64,000 nucleotides of DNA from Micromonospora pisi (GTDB lineage Bacteria; Actinomycetota; Actinomycetes; Mycobacteriales; Micromonosporaceae), in the NCBI RefSeq assembly GCF_003633685.1, contig NZ_RBKT01000001.1, forward strand, positions 6,262,001-6,326,000, written 5' to 3'. Shown here piece after piece: positions 26,398-34,864 of the stretch. A program made the position numbers and the translations under genes. The notes under the pieces are model-generated. The model saw only the letters and a list, made by a program, of their open reading frames with translations. It ran no database searches and had not been told where the DNA came from. Every line of letters begins with the position of its first letter. Within the stretch, counting starts at the first letter, position 1.

Positions 26398-26579
26398 CGA
26401 CGATGCTCCTCCGAACGGACCAAACCACATCCACCGTACGTCCGTCCCCCCTGAAACCCAGGTTCCTAGGATGCTTAGCGGGTGTGGCTCCCGTCCGGCC
26501 GTCATGGCTGCCGCTATGCCCGCTCACCTGGGACAATCGGAGTACGGAGCTGCGCCGACCCGCCACGGTCACCCCCGAT

Positions 26580-26609
26580 TTGGCACATGTTCGCGGGCTC
26601 GGCTAAAGT
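26580..26609 (+). promoter_or_regulatory. Promoter of the tRNA cluster
   Basis: TTGGCA (26580-26585) and TAAAGT (26604-26609) are 18 bases apart and 32 bases before the first tRNA. Confidence 0.55.
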
Positions 26610-26641
26610 TCTCATCCGTCACCAGGAAACACCGGAGACAA

Positions 26642-26714
26642 GCGGACGTAGCGCAGTTGGTAGCGCATCACCTTGCCAAGGTGAGGGTCGCGGGTTCGAG
26701 TCCCGTCGTCCGCT
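26642..26714 (+). tRNA. tRNA-Gly (anticodon GCC)
   Basis: This is a 73-base cloverleaf. The acceptor GCGGACG pairs with CGTCCGC, the anticodon loop is TTGCCAA, and the T-loop is GGTTCGAGTCC. CCA is not encoded. Confidence 0.95.
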
Positions 26715-26748
26715 CGGAGATGCCGCCACGCACGTCGGGGGCAACCTC

Positions 26749-26819
26749 GGTGGAGTGGCCGAGAGGCGAGGCAACGGCCTGCAAAGCCGTGTACACGGGT
26801 TCAAATCCCGTCTCCACCT
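26749..26819 (+). tRNA. tRNA-Cys (anticodon GCA)
   Basis: This is a 71-base cloverleaf. The acceptor GGTGGAG pairs with CTCCACC, the anticodon loop is CTGCAAA, and the T-loop is GGTTCAAATCC. CCA is not encoded. Confidence 0.95.
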
Positions 26820-26834
26820 CGGCAGTAATGGCGA

Positions 26835-26909
26835 GGGCGATTGGCGCAGTGGGAGCGCGCTTCCTTGACACGGAAGAGGTCACTGGTTCAAACCCAGTAT
26901 CGCCCACCA
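26835..26909 (+). tRNA. tRNA-Val (anticodon GAC)
   Basis: The cloverleaf has acceptor GGGCGAT pairing with ATCGCCC, anticodon loop TTGACAC and T-loop GGTTCAAACCC. The discriminator A at 26906 is followed by an encoded CCA, unlike the other two tRNAs. The 3' halves of tRNA genes are frequent integration sites, and accessory genes begin after this one. Confidence 0.94.
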
Positions 26910-26927
26910 GTAGTACGAGCAGGTCAG

Positions 26928-26959
26928 CGGCTCGTTACCGGACGTCCGGTAACGAGCCG
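26928..26959 (+). terminator. 32-bp perfect palindrome after the tRNA cluster
   Basis: CGGCTCGTTACCGGAC (26928-26943) is followed at once by its exact reverse complement (26944-26959), with no spacer. It is 19 bases after tRNA-Val and probably ends the tRNA transcript. The zero-base spacer is unusual for a terminator, and a protein-binding or recombination role is possible. Confidence 0.55.
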
Positions 26960-27090
26960 TTCCCGTTGTGCCCCTTACATTGGGAGCAAACTGGGAGTAT
27001 ATGGTCGTTTTCCTTCGAGGGCCTCCCGTGGCGCTTGTAGCAATTGCCCGCTTCGGCGCTGCCACGGACCCGAGGCGGCCACCGTAGGGG

Positions 27091-27756
27091 TCAGATGCGG
27101 TGCCGGAGCCAGGATGCGACGCGCCTGAGTAGTTCGACGTGGCCAGGCGACTCGTACGACCTGAGGTCGTGACCGAGACCGTCGTAGACCACCCGGCTGG
27201 CCCCGACGGTGCGCGCCCAGACGAGCGGGTGGGTGGCGCCGCTCTCCTCGTGGACGTAGAGCGGCTCACTGCCACGGTCGACCAGATCCAGGTTGGTGAA
27301 GCGCTCGTCGTAGACCTCGAAGTCGCCGAGTCCATCGACGATCGGATGTTCGAGGCCGCTACGCCGAATTAGGGTCTGGCCGATCGGCGGGTGGAAGGTC
27401 CTGTCGTAGTCCCAGACGGCGCCGATCGTGGACCGCCAGATTGGCAGGCGCGGGAAGGCGATTGTCGCACTGTGGGTGGCGAGAAGGTTGCCGCCACGGG
27501 CGAGGAAGGCGTCAAGGATGCGAGCAAAGTCGTCATCCTCGGCAATCGGTGTGGAGCGGTTGGCGCTTGCGTTGACTACCAGCAGGCCGACACCGTCGAG
27601 GGCGGCGTCGAGTTGACTGACAGACGTCACGGTCGCCACGGAGTTTGCGTCGCCGACGATCTCGGCGATCTTCGCGCTGGTGTCAGCCAGAGGGTGCCAC
27701 GGGTCGGCGTACGGGCCTTCGCCGGTGAAGATGATGGTTTCGATGGGCTGCGTCAT
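27091..27756 (-). CDS. ThuA-like domain protein
   Basis: This 221-residue protein has the class-I glutamine-amidotransferase-like fold of ThuA. It shows IIFTGEGPYADPWHPLADT at the N-terminus, LARGGNLLATHSATIAFP in the middle and VVYDGLGHDLRSYESPGHVELLRRVASWL at the C-terminus. GGAGG precedes the ATG at 27756. Members occur with sugar-modifying enzymes, but their chemistry is unclear. It is divergent from an ArsR regulator and a nitroreductase. Confidence 0.82.
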   Translation of the reverse strand: MTQPIETIIFTGEGPYADPWHPLADTSAKIAEIVGDANSVATVTSVSQLDAALDGVGLLVVNASANRSTPIAEDDDFARILDAFLARGGNLLATHSATIAFPRLPIWRSTIGAVWDYDRTFHPPIGQTLIRRSGLEHPIVDGLGDFEVYDERFTNLDLVDRGSEPLYVHEESGATHPLVWARTVGASRVVYDGLGHDLRSYESPGHVELLRRVASWLRHRI

Positions 27757-27910
27757 GATCCTCCGATCCTGCTCGGTTGATGCCAAGGTGACTGGCGTGC
27801 TGGGGTGCGCGAGCGGACACCCGGGGACCCTCGACCGCTGCGAGCGGGGTCGAGGGGGGTTGGCTCAGGGCCGAGCGGGCTATGATTTCGATGGTTCCCG
27901 AAGACCCGAA

Positions 27911-28267
27911 ATGAACGCTAGCATGGTGTCCATGAGAGCCCTGCATCATCCCGACCTCGCCGCAGTCGACCTGGCCACGCTGTTCAGCGCGCTCGCCGAC
28001 CCGGTCCGCTTGAGCGTCGTACGGCAGTTGGCGCAGTCGGGTGGTGTCGTGTGCGGGAAATTCGAGGCGCTGTCGGAGGTGAGCATGTCAACCCTCTCGC
28101 ACCATCTGAAGGTCCTGCGTGAGGCCGGTATCCTCCGAGTCACGCCCAACGGGAGTTTCCGCCGTCACGAATTGCGTGCCGACGAGATCAATGACCGGTT
28201 CCCCGGGCTGCTTCCTGCGGTCACCGCCAACCTCGGCATCTCCCAGACCGCGGGAGCACTGGCATGA
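27911..28267 (+). CDS. ArsR-family transcriptional regulator
   Basis: This protein of about 118 residues has a winged helix-turn-helix: LFSALADPVRLSVVRQLAQ, SMSTLSHHLKVLREAGIL and the wing VTPNGSFRRHELRAD. It has one Cys and no clear metal pair, so it may sense something other than metals. Starts at 27911, 27923 and 27932 are all possible; none has a strong ribosome site. Its stop overlaps the nitroreductase gene start as ATGA, so the two are co-expressed. Confidence 0.85.
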   Translation: MNASMVSMRALHHPDLAAVDLATLFSALADPVRLSVVRQLAQSGGVVCGKFEALSEVSMSTLSHHLKVLREAGILRVTPNGSFRRHELRADEINDRFPGLLPAVTANLGISQTAGALA

Positions 28268-28956
28268 CCGACTCCGGACCAGCACCCCAGAGTCCGCACG
28301 GCGCGCTTGGTCTGTTCGCCGACGAGGTTCTCACCACGACCCGTGCCGTACGTAAGCGCCTCGACCTGCGGCGCCCCGTGCCGCGCGATGTGGTCGAGGA
28401 TTGCCTCCGCATCGCCTTGCAGGCGCCTAGTGGTCGGAACAGACAACGTTGGGACTTCGTCTTTGTCGAAGACCCGCAGACCCGGGCATCCGTCGCCGAT
28501 CTGTGGCGGCGCGGCCTGATGGCCCCGCCACCGGCCTCCGGAGCGGCCCGCCCTGCCTTCAGCCGCATGGACTTCTCCTCGACCCAGTGGAGTCGCATCG
28601 CGGGCAGCCTGCAACATCTCGCCGAACATCTTCATGAGGTTCCGTTGCTGCTCATCCCGTGTCTGCGCGTCGAGTCTCGCGCCGAACTCGATAGCGTTCG
28701 CGGGCAGGCCGGTGCATGGGGTTCGGTCATACCGGCGTTCTGGAGTTTCATGCTGGCCGCGCGTGAACGCGGGCTCGGCACCGCGTGGACGACGAGCCAT
28801 CTCAGCTATGAGCGGGAGATGGGGGACCTACTCGGGATCCCTTACGACACCGTCGTGCAGGTAGCCCTCACACCGGTGGCCTACACCCTGGGAACGGACT
28901 TCAAGCCCGGTTCCCGTGCCGAACCGGCGGCGTTCGCCCACTGGGACCGTTGGTAG
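28264..28956 (+). CDS. Nitroreductase-family flavoprotein
   Basis: This 230-residue FMN-dependent oxidoreductase has the flavin-binding TTRAVRKRLDL near residue 26, ALQAPSGRNRQRWDFVFVED and the C-terminal GLGTAWTTSHL with IPYDTVVQVALTPVAYTLG. This matches the nitroreductase fold used for quinones, nitro compounds or flavin modification. It is translationally coupled to the ArsR regulator, which probably controls it. It is the last intact gene before a decayed stretch. Confidence 0.88.
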   Translation: MTDSGPAPQSPHGALGLFADEVLTTTRAVRKRLDLRRPVPRDVVEDCLRIALQAPSGRNRQRWDFVFVEDPQTRASVADLWRRGLMAPPPASGAARPAFSRMDFSSTQWSRIAGSLQHLAEHLHEVPLLLIPCLRVESRAELDSVRGQAGAWGSVIPAFWSFMLAARERGLGTAWTTSHLSYEREMGDLLGIPYDTVVQVALTPVAYTLGTDFKPGSRAEPAAFAHWDRW

Positions 28957-29204
28957 GACGCCGCGTTTGTCGAGCCCGCCTGCTCGAAGGCACGTACGAC
29001 GTCGTTTTGGCGTCCTGGGTGTAGTGCCCCCAGCCGTCCTGGTGCAGTGGCACTACTGCTCGGACCCTGAGTAGGGCCGCCGCTCGTGCCGCCATTTCTG
29101 CGTTCAGGGTGAGCAGCCCGTTGCCGAGGCATGACGATCTTCCGGCCGACGTGCCCGACGGTTTCCCCGAGCTGAAGTGATTCATCGGGTGGCGGCAGAC
29201 CCGC

Positions 29205-29425
29205 TCGGCCGGTTCCGATGGTCGACTTTCTTCATTGCCCGGGCCACTCTGCTGCGTTGGCACCGCGCTCTGTTCGCCCAGAAGTTGCTTTATTTGAAAC
29301 GATGGCCAGGGTGTCCGCGAGTGCGGGCAAAGATTTGTGCCTTGGTGTTGCGCCTAGCCGGGCACAATTCGACCTGGGGCATCACCGAGTGCAGGGCGAA
29401 CTCCCGGGCTCGGTTACGGGGGCGC
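29205..29425 (+). pseudogene. Remnant of an IS3-like/rve-type transposase
   Basis: One frame reads ATLLRWHRALFAQK then RVRAKICALVLRLAGHNSTWG. This matches the segment before the integrase catalytic core of actinobacterial IS transposases (LRWHRDLVARR ... LVLRLARENPSWGYRRIQGEL). The similarity continues as HHRVQGELPG in the next frame, so there is a frameshift near 29380. The DDE core is missing. Confidence 0.65.
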
Positions 29426-30030
29426 GCCCAGGAAGGTCGGCGTGACGATTCATGTCTTCGTATCCGTTCGGGCAGCGGGCGGGCGAGGGCGGACCGGATC
29501 GCGCGGTGCGGCCGAGACAGTCGCGGCCGGCTCCGGGCCTGTCGGTGGCGCAGCGCAGCCGCATGCCGCAGCGCGAGGACCAGCAACGCTGCGGTCGCCG
29601 GGATCGACACCCTGCTTCGTTGAACAGATGGGTCATGGCCAGGTAGAGCAACGCCGACCGTACGGGTGATCGTCAGCCCGAGCCGAGAATTCCCAGCTCA
29701 CAGCCTGTGCGACGGGTCTTCGTGCGGTACGGGGCTCTGATGGGTACCCAACACCCGCGATCCCGCCCGGCACGATGAACCCACGCGAGCCCCACGCCGG
29801 CCCACCGGTCGCGGCGCCGAGGCACCTCCGGCAACCCGGGGCCCGTCGGCCTTCCCGGTCCGCCGGCAGCATCTACGCAGGTCAACCTCCACTGTGTCCG
29901 ACGCGACGGGGATGGCCGGACGAAGGGGATATCAAACTTGACCAAGGTAGTGATACTTTGTGTCAGCGCCGGGCATACTCACGGCTAGCAGGGAGGGGTG
30001 TAATCCCGTCACTGACGCCGTGAGCTCGGC

Positions 30031-30064
30031 TTGCCGTGGAATATCCGGGCTTTGTCCACGGCAA
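30031..30064 (+). promoter_or_regulatory. Stem-loop in the leader of system A
   Basis: TTGCCGTGGA (30031-30040) pairs perfectly with 30055-30064 around a 14-base loop, about 85 bases before the MFS start codon. It has no T-run. It may be the end of an upstream transcript or a leader element. Confidence 0.35.
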
Positions 30065-30149
30065 TGATGTCACCGATCAGAAAACCGGCCCGGTGGCTTC
30101 CTTCGGTGCCCATGCCGGCCCAGCATAGGACAAAGGAAATCCTACAATC

Positions 30150-31592
30150 ATGACCGGAAATATCCGGCCGCATTCCGATGCGCCGACGTTGTCCTTACTG
30201 ATGACGCTGGCAATCTGCTCGGCGCTCCTCGTGGAGGGCATGAGTTCGTCGAGCATCAACGTGCAGGTCGGCGCCATTCGCGACGACATGGGGCTCACCG
30301 GCACACAGCTCCAACTCGTCGCCGGTTCGTTCCTGGTCGCCTACGCCGCGTTCCTGCCGGTGGCCGGGCGCCTGGTCGACATCCGTGACAAGCGCCGCGT
30401 GTTCCAGGCCGGGATTCTGCTGTTCAGCCTCGGCTGCGTCGTGTGCGCCGCCGCGGCCGGCAGCTGGACGCTCGTCCTCGGCCGGGTGATCCAGGGCGCG
30501 GGAGCGGCGCTGAGCACTCCGGCGGCCCTCGCGCTGATCACCACCGGCCTGTCGCCCGGGCCGAAGCGGAACCGGGCGATCGGCATCTTCAGCGCGATGG
30601 GTTCGGTCGGTTTCTCGTTGGGCCTGGTGGTGCCCGGCCTGGTCGTCGCGGACCTCGGCTGGCGTCTCAGCTTCCTGCTCTACCTCCCGCTCACCATCGT
30701 GGTGCTGCTGGTGACCCTGCGGCTGGCGCCGGCCGACGTCGACGCCGAGGGCAAGGCCGACATCGCCGGCGCGTTCTCCCTCACCGTCGCGCTGATGCTG
30801 CTGGTGAGCGCGGTGGGTGGCGTCGGCACCACCGCTCCGATGTGGATCGCGCTCCAGCTTGCCGGTGCCACCGCCTGCGCCCTCTTCTACCGGCACCGCA
30901 CCACCCGCACCGGTCGCCTCATCCCGGTCGACGTGCTCCGTTCCCGCCGGGTGATCGCCTACTGCCTGGCGCTGGCCGCGGTCTTCGCTGGCATCGTCAC
31001 CTCGATGTACCTGATCAGCCTGTCCCTGCAGACCGACCGGGGCTACGACGCGTTCGACGCCGGGCTGGCGCTGGTGCCACAGAGCATCGCCAACGCGGCT
31101 GCCGCGGCCCTCGGCGCCCGCCTGGTCACCCGGATCGGCGCGGCACGGGTGCTGTTGGCCGGCATGGTCTTGATCACCGGTGGCCTCGCCTACCTCGGGT
31201 TGGTCGGAATGGACCGTTCCTACGCCACCGGCATCCTCACGGCGATCGTGGTAATCGGCGTTGGCGTCGCCATGTGCTACCCCGCCGCCTCGATCGGCGC
31301 GGTGGACGACGTCGCTGCCGTTCATCGCGGCGTGGCCTCCGGTCTTCTTGTCATGTGCCAGAACATCGGTGGCGCGCTTGGGCTCGCCCTGGCCACCGCC
31401 ACCGAGGTAGTACCCGCACCAGGACAGGCGACCGACACTGCGTTGGGCATGTTCGTCTCCGCAGCCTTCCTGGTGATCGGCGGCCTGGCGGCGTTCGTCG
31501 TCAGCCGCCGCCGCCCTGCTCCATCTCGCCCGTCCCCTCGTCCCCACAGCGGTGACGCGGAGCTAGCACGTCTCACGGAGGACCCAAGATGA
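30150..31592 (+). CDS. MFS transporter (DHA2-like, 14-helix type)
   Basis: This 480-residue membrane protein has about 14 hydrophobic segments. It shows [13 protein letters not shown] in the loop between helices 2 and 3 and [19 protein letters not shown] in helix 4-5, the drug-efflux antiporter motif C region. AAAGGAAA precedes the ATG. It is the first gene of system A and overlaps the next gene as ATGA, so it probably exports the product or protects the cell from it. Confidence 0.88.
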   Translation: MTGNIRPHSDAPTLSLLMTLAICSALLVEGMSSSSINVQVGAIRDDMGLTGTQLQLVAGSFLVAYAAFLPVAGRLVDIRDKRRVFQAGILLFSLGCVVCAAAAGSWTLVLGRVIQGAGAALSTPAALALITTGLSPGPKRNRAIGIFSAMGSVGFSLGLVVPGLVVADLGWRLSFLLYLPLTIVVLLVTLRLAPADVDAEGKADIAGAFSLTVALMLLVSAVGGVGTTAPMWIALQLAGATACALFYRHRTTRTGRLIPVDVLRSRRVIAYCLALAAVFAGIVTSMYLISLSLQTDRGYDAFDAGLALVPQSIANAAAAALGARLVTRIGAARVLLAGMVLITGGLAYLGLVGMDRSYATGILTAIVVIGVGVAMCYPAASIGAVDDVAAVHRGVASGLLVMCQNIGGALGLALATATEVVPAPGQATDTALGMFVSAAFLVIGGLAAFVVSRRRPAPSRPSPRPHSGDAELARLTEDPR

Positions 31593-32296
31593 CCTACGAC
31601 TCGCCGGCCCCTCAGCTCGTCATGTTCACCGGAGGGCGGGACAGCACTCTCGCGGCGTCCAGCCTGATGCTCCAGGGCATCCCGGTGCACCTGTTCACTG
31701 CCAACAGCGGCTGCTCGCTGCGCCGTGAGGCGCTGGGCCTGCGTGTTCAGGAACTGCGGGCCCGCTTCGGCGACCTGGTGGTGACGCACGTGGTGCAGGA
31801 CATCAGCGGGGCGTTCCGTTCGATCGCCATCGAGTCGATCGAGGAGGACATTCTCAAGTACGAGAAGAACCTGGTCCTGCTCGGCGAGAAGATCGCCATC
31901 CACGCGCACGTCATCGATTACTGTCTGCGCAACGGCATCACGCTGGTGAACGACGGCATCGCCGCCTACCAGCAGGAGTTCCCAGAGCAGCGGATGGTCG
32001 CCCGGGCGTACTTCGACAAGTTCATCGCCGAGTACGGCCTGGAGTACCGCAGCCCGATCTACGAGTTCGCCACCTCGGAGCACGACGTCAAGTACCGGTT
32101 GCTCCAGCTCGGCCTCTCCACCAAGTCGTTGGAGGGAGTCTCGATCTTCGCGGACAGCTTCACCACCCCGTCGGACGAGACGATCCTGGCGTACCTGATG
32201 GCCAAGGAGGAGCTCTCGCGCGACATCATCGGTTTCCTGACCGGACGCAGCCTCCTCATGCCCGGCGCGGACGAGCGCGAGCCGGTGGCCGCGTGA
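31589..32296 (+). CDS. PP-loop (adenine nucleotide alpha-hydrolase) ATPase
   Basis: This 235-residue protein has the PP-loop [12 protein letters not shown] at residues 13-24, the pyrophosphatase signature SGGxDS with Arg in place of the fourth residue. [18 protein letters not shown] follows, as in QueC-type enzymes. Such proteins activate a carboxyl or carbonyl group as an adenylate and exchange it for N or S. QueC zinc cysteines are not evident. It lies between a transporter and a Nudix-HAD gene, coupled to both by overlaps. Its substrate may be the peptide or a small building block; the sequence does not say. Confidence 0.72.
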   Translation: MTYDSPAPQLVMFTGGRDSTLAASSLMLQGIPVHLFTANSGCSLRREALGLRVQELRARFGDLVVTHVVQDISGAFRSIAIESIEEDILKYEKNLVLLGEKIAIHAHVIDYCLRNGITLVNDGIAAYQQEFPEQRMVARAYFDKFIAEYGLEYRSPIYEFATSEHDVKYRLLQLGLSTKSLEGVSIFADSFTTPSDETILAYLMAKEELSRDIIGFLTGRSLLMPGADEREPVAA

Positions 32297-33504
32297 GCAA
32301 CACCATCGTGAAGGTCGCCGCGGTCGTTCTCCGCGGTGGCCTTCTCCTGGTGGTTCGCAAACGCGGCACCCCGATTTTCATCTCGCCGGGCGGCAAACCG
32401 GAGCCGGGCGAGACCGATGCGGAGGCCCTCGCTCGCGAACTGCGTGAGGAGACCGGGCTCACTCTGCGCGCCGCCGAGCCGTGGGGCGAGTACACCGCCG
32501 GCTCGGCGCTGGAGACCGCGACGGACGTGCGTATTCGGGTCTATCTTGCTGAGGCCGATGGCACCGCCCGGCCTGCGGAGGAGATCGACGAGGTCGCCTG
32601 GATCGACGCCGATTACGCTGCGGACGGCGTACGTCTCGGATCGGTCTTCGGTGAGCAGGTGGTGCCGCGACTGCTCGCCGAGGGGCTGCTGCGGTCGCGT
32701 CACCGGCCGGAACCGGCCGGTGACCTTGTTCTGGTCGCCGATCTCGACGGCACCCTGGCCTTCGAGAACCGGCCGCCCGGCCCAGCGGTGTCCGCGGCGC
32801 TGAACGAGATCGCGGCGCGCGACGACATCCGGCTCGTGCTCGCCACCTCGCGGGCACCGCGCGGGGTCCGCGCACTGGTCGGTCCACTTGCCGACCGCGC
32901 GGAGCTGCTCTGCTGCAACGGCGGGGTCCATGTCGCCGGCGGCACCGTGCAGCGGCGGATCCAGCTGCCCGCCGACCGGCTCCGCGCGCTCGTGGCCCAC
33001 CTCGACCGCGCGGGCATCGGTTACTGGGTGGATTTCGGCGACCGGTTCCAGGTCCGCGGGGGCGGGTTCCCGTGGATGAGCTACCCGGACCGGATCGACC
33101 TGACGGCCGGTGAGGAGCCCGAATGGCACGGAGCGATCAAGCTGGCCGTCGACAGCGCCGGTAACGAGACGCTGCTGAACGGGTTGCGTGATCTGGCCGG
33201 TCCCGGGCTGGAGTTGTTCCCGCACGCCGGCGGGGTCCTCGACGTGACGTCGACCGGCGCCACCAAGGAACTTGCGCTGTCGGTGATCCTGCCGGCTGTG
33301 CACGGGCCGGTGGTTGCCTTCGGTAACGACGCGAACGATCAGATCCTGCTCGCCGAGGCGGATCGGGGCGTCGTAGTGGGTGACGGCCTGCCCGGCCTGG
33401 AGTACGCCGGTCACATCAGCCGGGTGGCCGCCGAGGACACGAGCGTCGCCGCCATGTTGCTTGCGGCGGTCGCCCGGGCACGGGTTCCGGTAGGCCCGTC
33501 ATGA
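32293..33504 (+). CDS. Nudix hydrolase fused to a HAD phosphatase
   Basis: This 403-residue protein has two enzymes in one chain. Residues 1-135 are a Nudix domain with a complete box ([24 protein letters not shown]). Residues 145-395 are a HAD-IIB-type phosphatase with [13 protein letters not shown] (motif I), LATSRAPRG (motif II) and [11 protein letters not shown] (motif IV). The pair could remove a nucleotide and then a phosphate, for instance from a nucleotide-activated intermediate. The GTG start overlaps the previous stop as GTGA. Each domain is complete; the fusion is the odd feature. Confidence 0.82.
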   Translation: MSNTIVKVAAVVLRGGLLLVVRKRGTPIFISPGGKPEPGETDAEALARELREETGLTLRAAEPWGEYTAGSALETATDVRIRVYLAEADGTARPAEEIDEVAWIDADYAADGVRLGSVFGEQVVPRLLAEGLLRSRHRPEPAGDLVLVADLDGTLAFENRPPGPAVSAALNEIAARDDIRLVLATSRAPRGVRALVGPLADRAELLCCNGGVHVAGGTVQRRIQLPADRLRALVAHLDRAGIGYWVDFGDRFQVRGGGFPWMSYPDRIDLTAGEEPEWHGAIKLAVDSAGNETLLNGLRDLAGPGLELFPHAGGVLDVTSTGATKELALSVILPAVHGPVVAFGNDANDQILLAEADRGVVVGDGLPGLEYAGHISRVAAEDTSVAAMLLAAVARARVPVGPS

Positions 33505-34391
33505 GCACGCTGGATGCCGCCGCGCTGCATCCAGCGCTCCAGGAGAAGGACGGCGACCGGCACTACTTCGCGGCGGCGGCCCGGCTGCGCCGTACGGCGA
33601 CGGAGACGCTTGTCCGGGATCTCGGCGCCGACCGGTTCATCGGGTACCTCACCCACAACACCACCGCAGGCCTGCTCGCCGTGTGGTGGGCCGCCACCCG
33701 GGCGGGACACCGGATCGGCAGCCGGGGCCTCCGGTCGCAGCACTACGCGCCGTACGCCGCCGTCCTGCCAGCCGACGATCCGGAGGCGACGTGGGAGTTC
33801 CGTACCCATGTGTCGCCGGTGACGGGCGCGGTCGACCCGCTGGGTGGCGGCGCCGGCCGGACCGTCCTCGTCGACGCCGCCCAGTCACTCGGCACCTGCC
33901 TGACCTCATCCCTGCTGGTCGCGGCGGATGTTGTCGTGGCGCCGACGCACAAGCACCTCGGCCTGTGCGTCGGCGCCGGCATCGTGCTCGTGCGACGGGA
34001 GGTTCCCCGGCTGGAACCGGTCCATGCCGCCCTCGCCGTCGCGGAGAGCGGAGCGCAGTCGCTCGACCAACTGCGCCGGCTGACAGCCGCGCTCACCGCC
34101 GCGGACGGGCGGGTGTTCAATCGCGTCCGGTTCGAGATGGACGACGGCCTGCGCTCGTGGTGCGCCGGGCACGGCCTGCGTCCGCTCGGCACTGCCGGGG
34201 GTGTGCCGTTCGTCTGCGTGACCACGATCGACGGCAGCCCGCTTACCGAACGGATGTCACTGCGCGGCTGGCGGCACATGGCCGACGCGAACGCGGCCCG
34301 GTTCTCCCATCACGTCCCTGGGCGGGCGGGCGACGCTCCGGTGGATCACACCGCTGCGTTCCGCCGAGCAGTCGAGCAGGCTCTGCTCTGA
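33501..34391 (+). CDS. Class-V aminotransferase-like PLP-fold protein (DUF6024-like)
   Basis: This 296-residue protein is shorter than most class-V aminotransferases. THNTTAGLLAVWW resembles the cofactor-phosphate loop, VLVDAAQSLGT carries the Asp that contacts the PLP ring nitrogen, and VVAPTHKHLGLCVGAGIVLVRR carries the likely Schiff-base Lys. I infer a PLP enzyme of cysteine-desulfurase or aminotransferase type; the reaction is unknown. It is coupled to the Nudix-HAD gene by ATGA and is the last gene before the peptide gene. Confidence 0.65.
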   Translation: MSTLDAAALHPALQEKDGDRHYFAAAARLRRTATETLVRDLGADRFIGYLTHNTTAGLLAVWWAATRAGHRIGSRGLRSQHYAPYAAVLPADDPEATWEFRTHVSPVTGAVDPLGGGAGRTVLVDAAQSLGTCLTSSLLVAADVVVAPTHKHLGLCVGAGIVLVRREVPRLEPVHAALAVAESGAQSLDQLRRLTAALTAADGRVFNRVRFEMDDGLRSWCAGHGLRPLGTAGGVPFVCVTTIDGSPLTERMSLRGWRHMADANAARFSHHVPGRAGDAPVDHTAAFRRAVEQALL

Positions 34392-34629
34392 CGGCAGTGG
34401 CGAGAGCCTATCATGCGTAATTTATGCATGTCAATCTGTTTTAGTGGTAGTCGGGTATCCGTCGATTCGATCCCGGGAGCTATTTCAATCGCACTCATGC
34501 CGCATTGCGCAGCTTCCCATACGGGATCCGTTGCCGGTTTGCAATGATCTATGTCGCTCATCACATAGGCAAATTCCTGTCAATGTCAGTAAGCTCCGGA
34601 TGCGCGGATAAGTCCTGCTCAATGCCTTG

Positions 34630-34658
34630 TTGACACTCCCTCTGGTCGACCCCATACT
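34630..34658 (+). promoter_or_regulatory. Promoter of the system A peptide gene
   Basis: TTGACA (34630-34635) and CATACT (34653-34658) are 17 bases apart, the best consensus promoter in this part of the window. Transcription would start near 34665, about 53 bases before the peptide start codon. The peptide is therefore expressed independently of the genes before it. Confidence 0.7.
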
Positions 34659-34668
34659 AGGCACCAGT

Positions 34669-34690
34669 GAATCCACTCCACGGTGGATTC
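34669..34690 (+). promoter_or_regulatory. Leader stem-loop before the peptide gene
   Basis: GAATCCAC (34669-34676) pairs perfectly with GTGGATTC (34683-34690) around TCCACG. It would form at the 5' end of the peptide mRNA and may stabilise it or act as an operator. Confidence 0.5.
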
Positions 34691-34703
34691 GACGATTCAT
34701 GGC

Positions 34704-34712
34704 AGGAGGTGA
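34704..34712 (+). promoter_or_regulatory. Full-length ribosome binding site of peptide A
   Basis: AGGAGGTGA is fully complementary to the 3' end of 16S rRNA and lies five bases before the ATG. The identical nonamer precedes peptide B at 42979-42987. Confidence 0.85.
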
Positions 34713-34717
34713 AAACA

Positions 34718-34783
34718 ATGAAGGTCAAGGTTGCCGAGAAGCAGGAGACCGTCCGCACCACCACTCCGTACGTTGCCAGCTAA
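34718..34783 (+). CDS. 21-residue candidate RiPP precursor peptide (system A)
   Basis: The gene encodes 21 residues: an N-terminal part MKVKVAEKQE and a C-terminal part TVRTTTPYVAS. It has one Pro (residue 17), no Cys and no Gly. The charged first half looks like a leader and the uncharged TTTPYVAS end like a core. It has its own promoter, a perfect AGGAGGTGA site and a strong stem-loop after its stop codon. It is embedded among genes for a prolyl oligopeptidase, an ATP-grasp ligase and other tailoring enzymes. These facts point to a real, highly translated precursor. I know of no named family for it. Confidence 0.7.
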   Translation: MKVKVAEKQETVRTTTPYVAS

Positions 34784-34791
34784 GGCAAATT

Positions 34792-34825
34792 GAATGGGGG
34801 GCCCGCGATGCGTGGTCCCCCATTC
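34792..34825 (+). terminator. Stem-loop directly after peptide A (attenuator)
   Basis: A 12-bp stem with one G-U pair (34792-34803 with 34814-34825) closes a 10-base loop eight bases after the stop codon. It probably stops most transcripts, so that the peptide mRNA exceeds that of the enzymes, as is common in RiPP operons. Confidence 0.65.
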
Positions 34826-34864
34826 TAGCCTGGGAAAAGGTTCCCGAATATCAGGAGATCCGAC

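Larger units (their letters stand above)
26321..26641. other. Intergenic region before the tRNA cluster
   Basis: About 320 bases hold the protease terminator (26354-26397) and the tRNA promoter (26580-26609). No further gene is seen. Confidence 0.6.
28957..30149. other. Decayed intergenic stretch with an IS relic
   Basis: About 1.2 kb hold no intact gene that I can support. A frameshifted transposase remnant lies at 29205-29425 and a stem-loop at 30031-30064. The rest shows scrambled short frames typical of decayed DNA. This is the left border of the biosynthetic region. Confidence 0.6.
34392..34717. other. Regulatory region of the system A peptide gene
   Basis: This 326-base region is AT-richer than its surroundings. 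It holds a promoter (34630-34658), a stem-loop (34669-34690) and a strong ribosome site (34704-34712). No other gene is seen. Confidence 0.65.

Noticed and set aside
28901-29263. A 120-residue minus-strand frame after the nitroreductase gene.
   Set aside because: It overlaps the nitroreductase end and the transposase relic, and has no recognisable domain or convincing ribosome site.
29938-29979. TTGACC followed by GATACT or CATACT as the promoter of system A.
   Set aside because: No pair of boxes has the right spacing. A promoter is expected here but cannot be supported.
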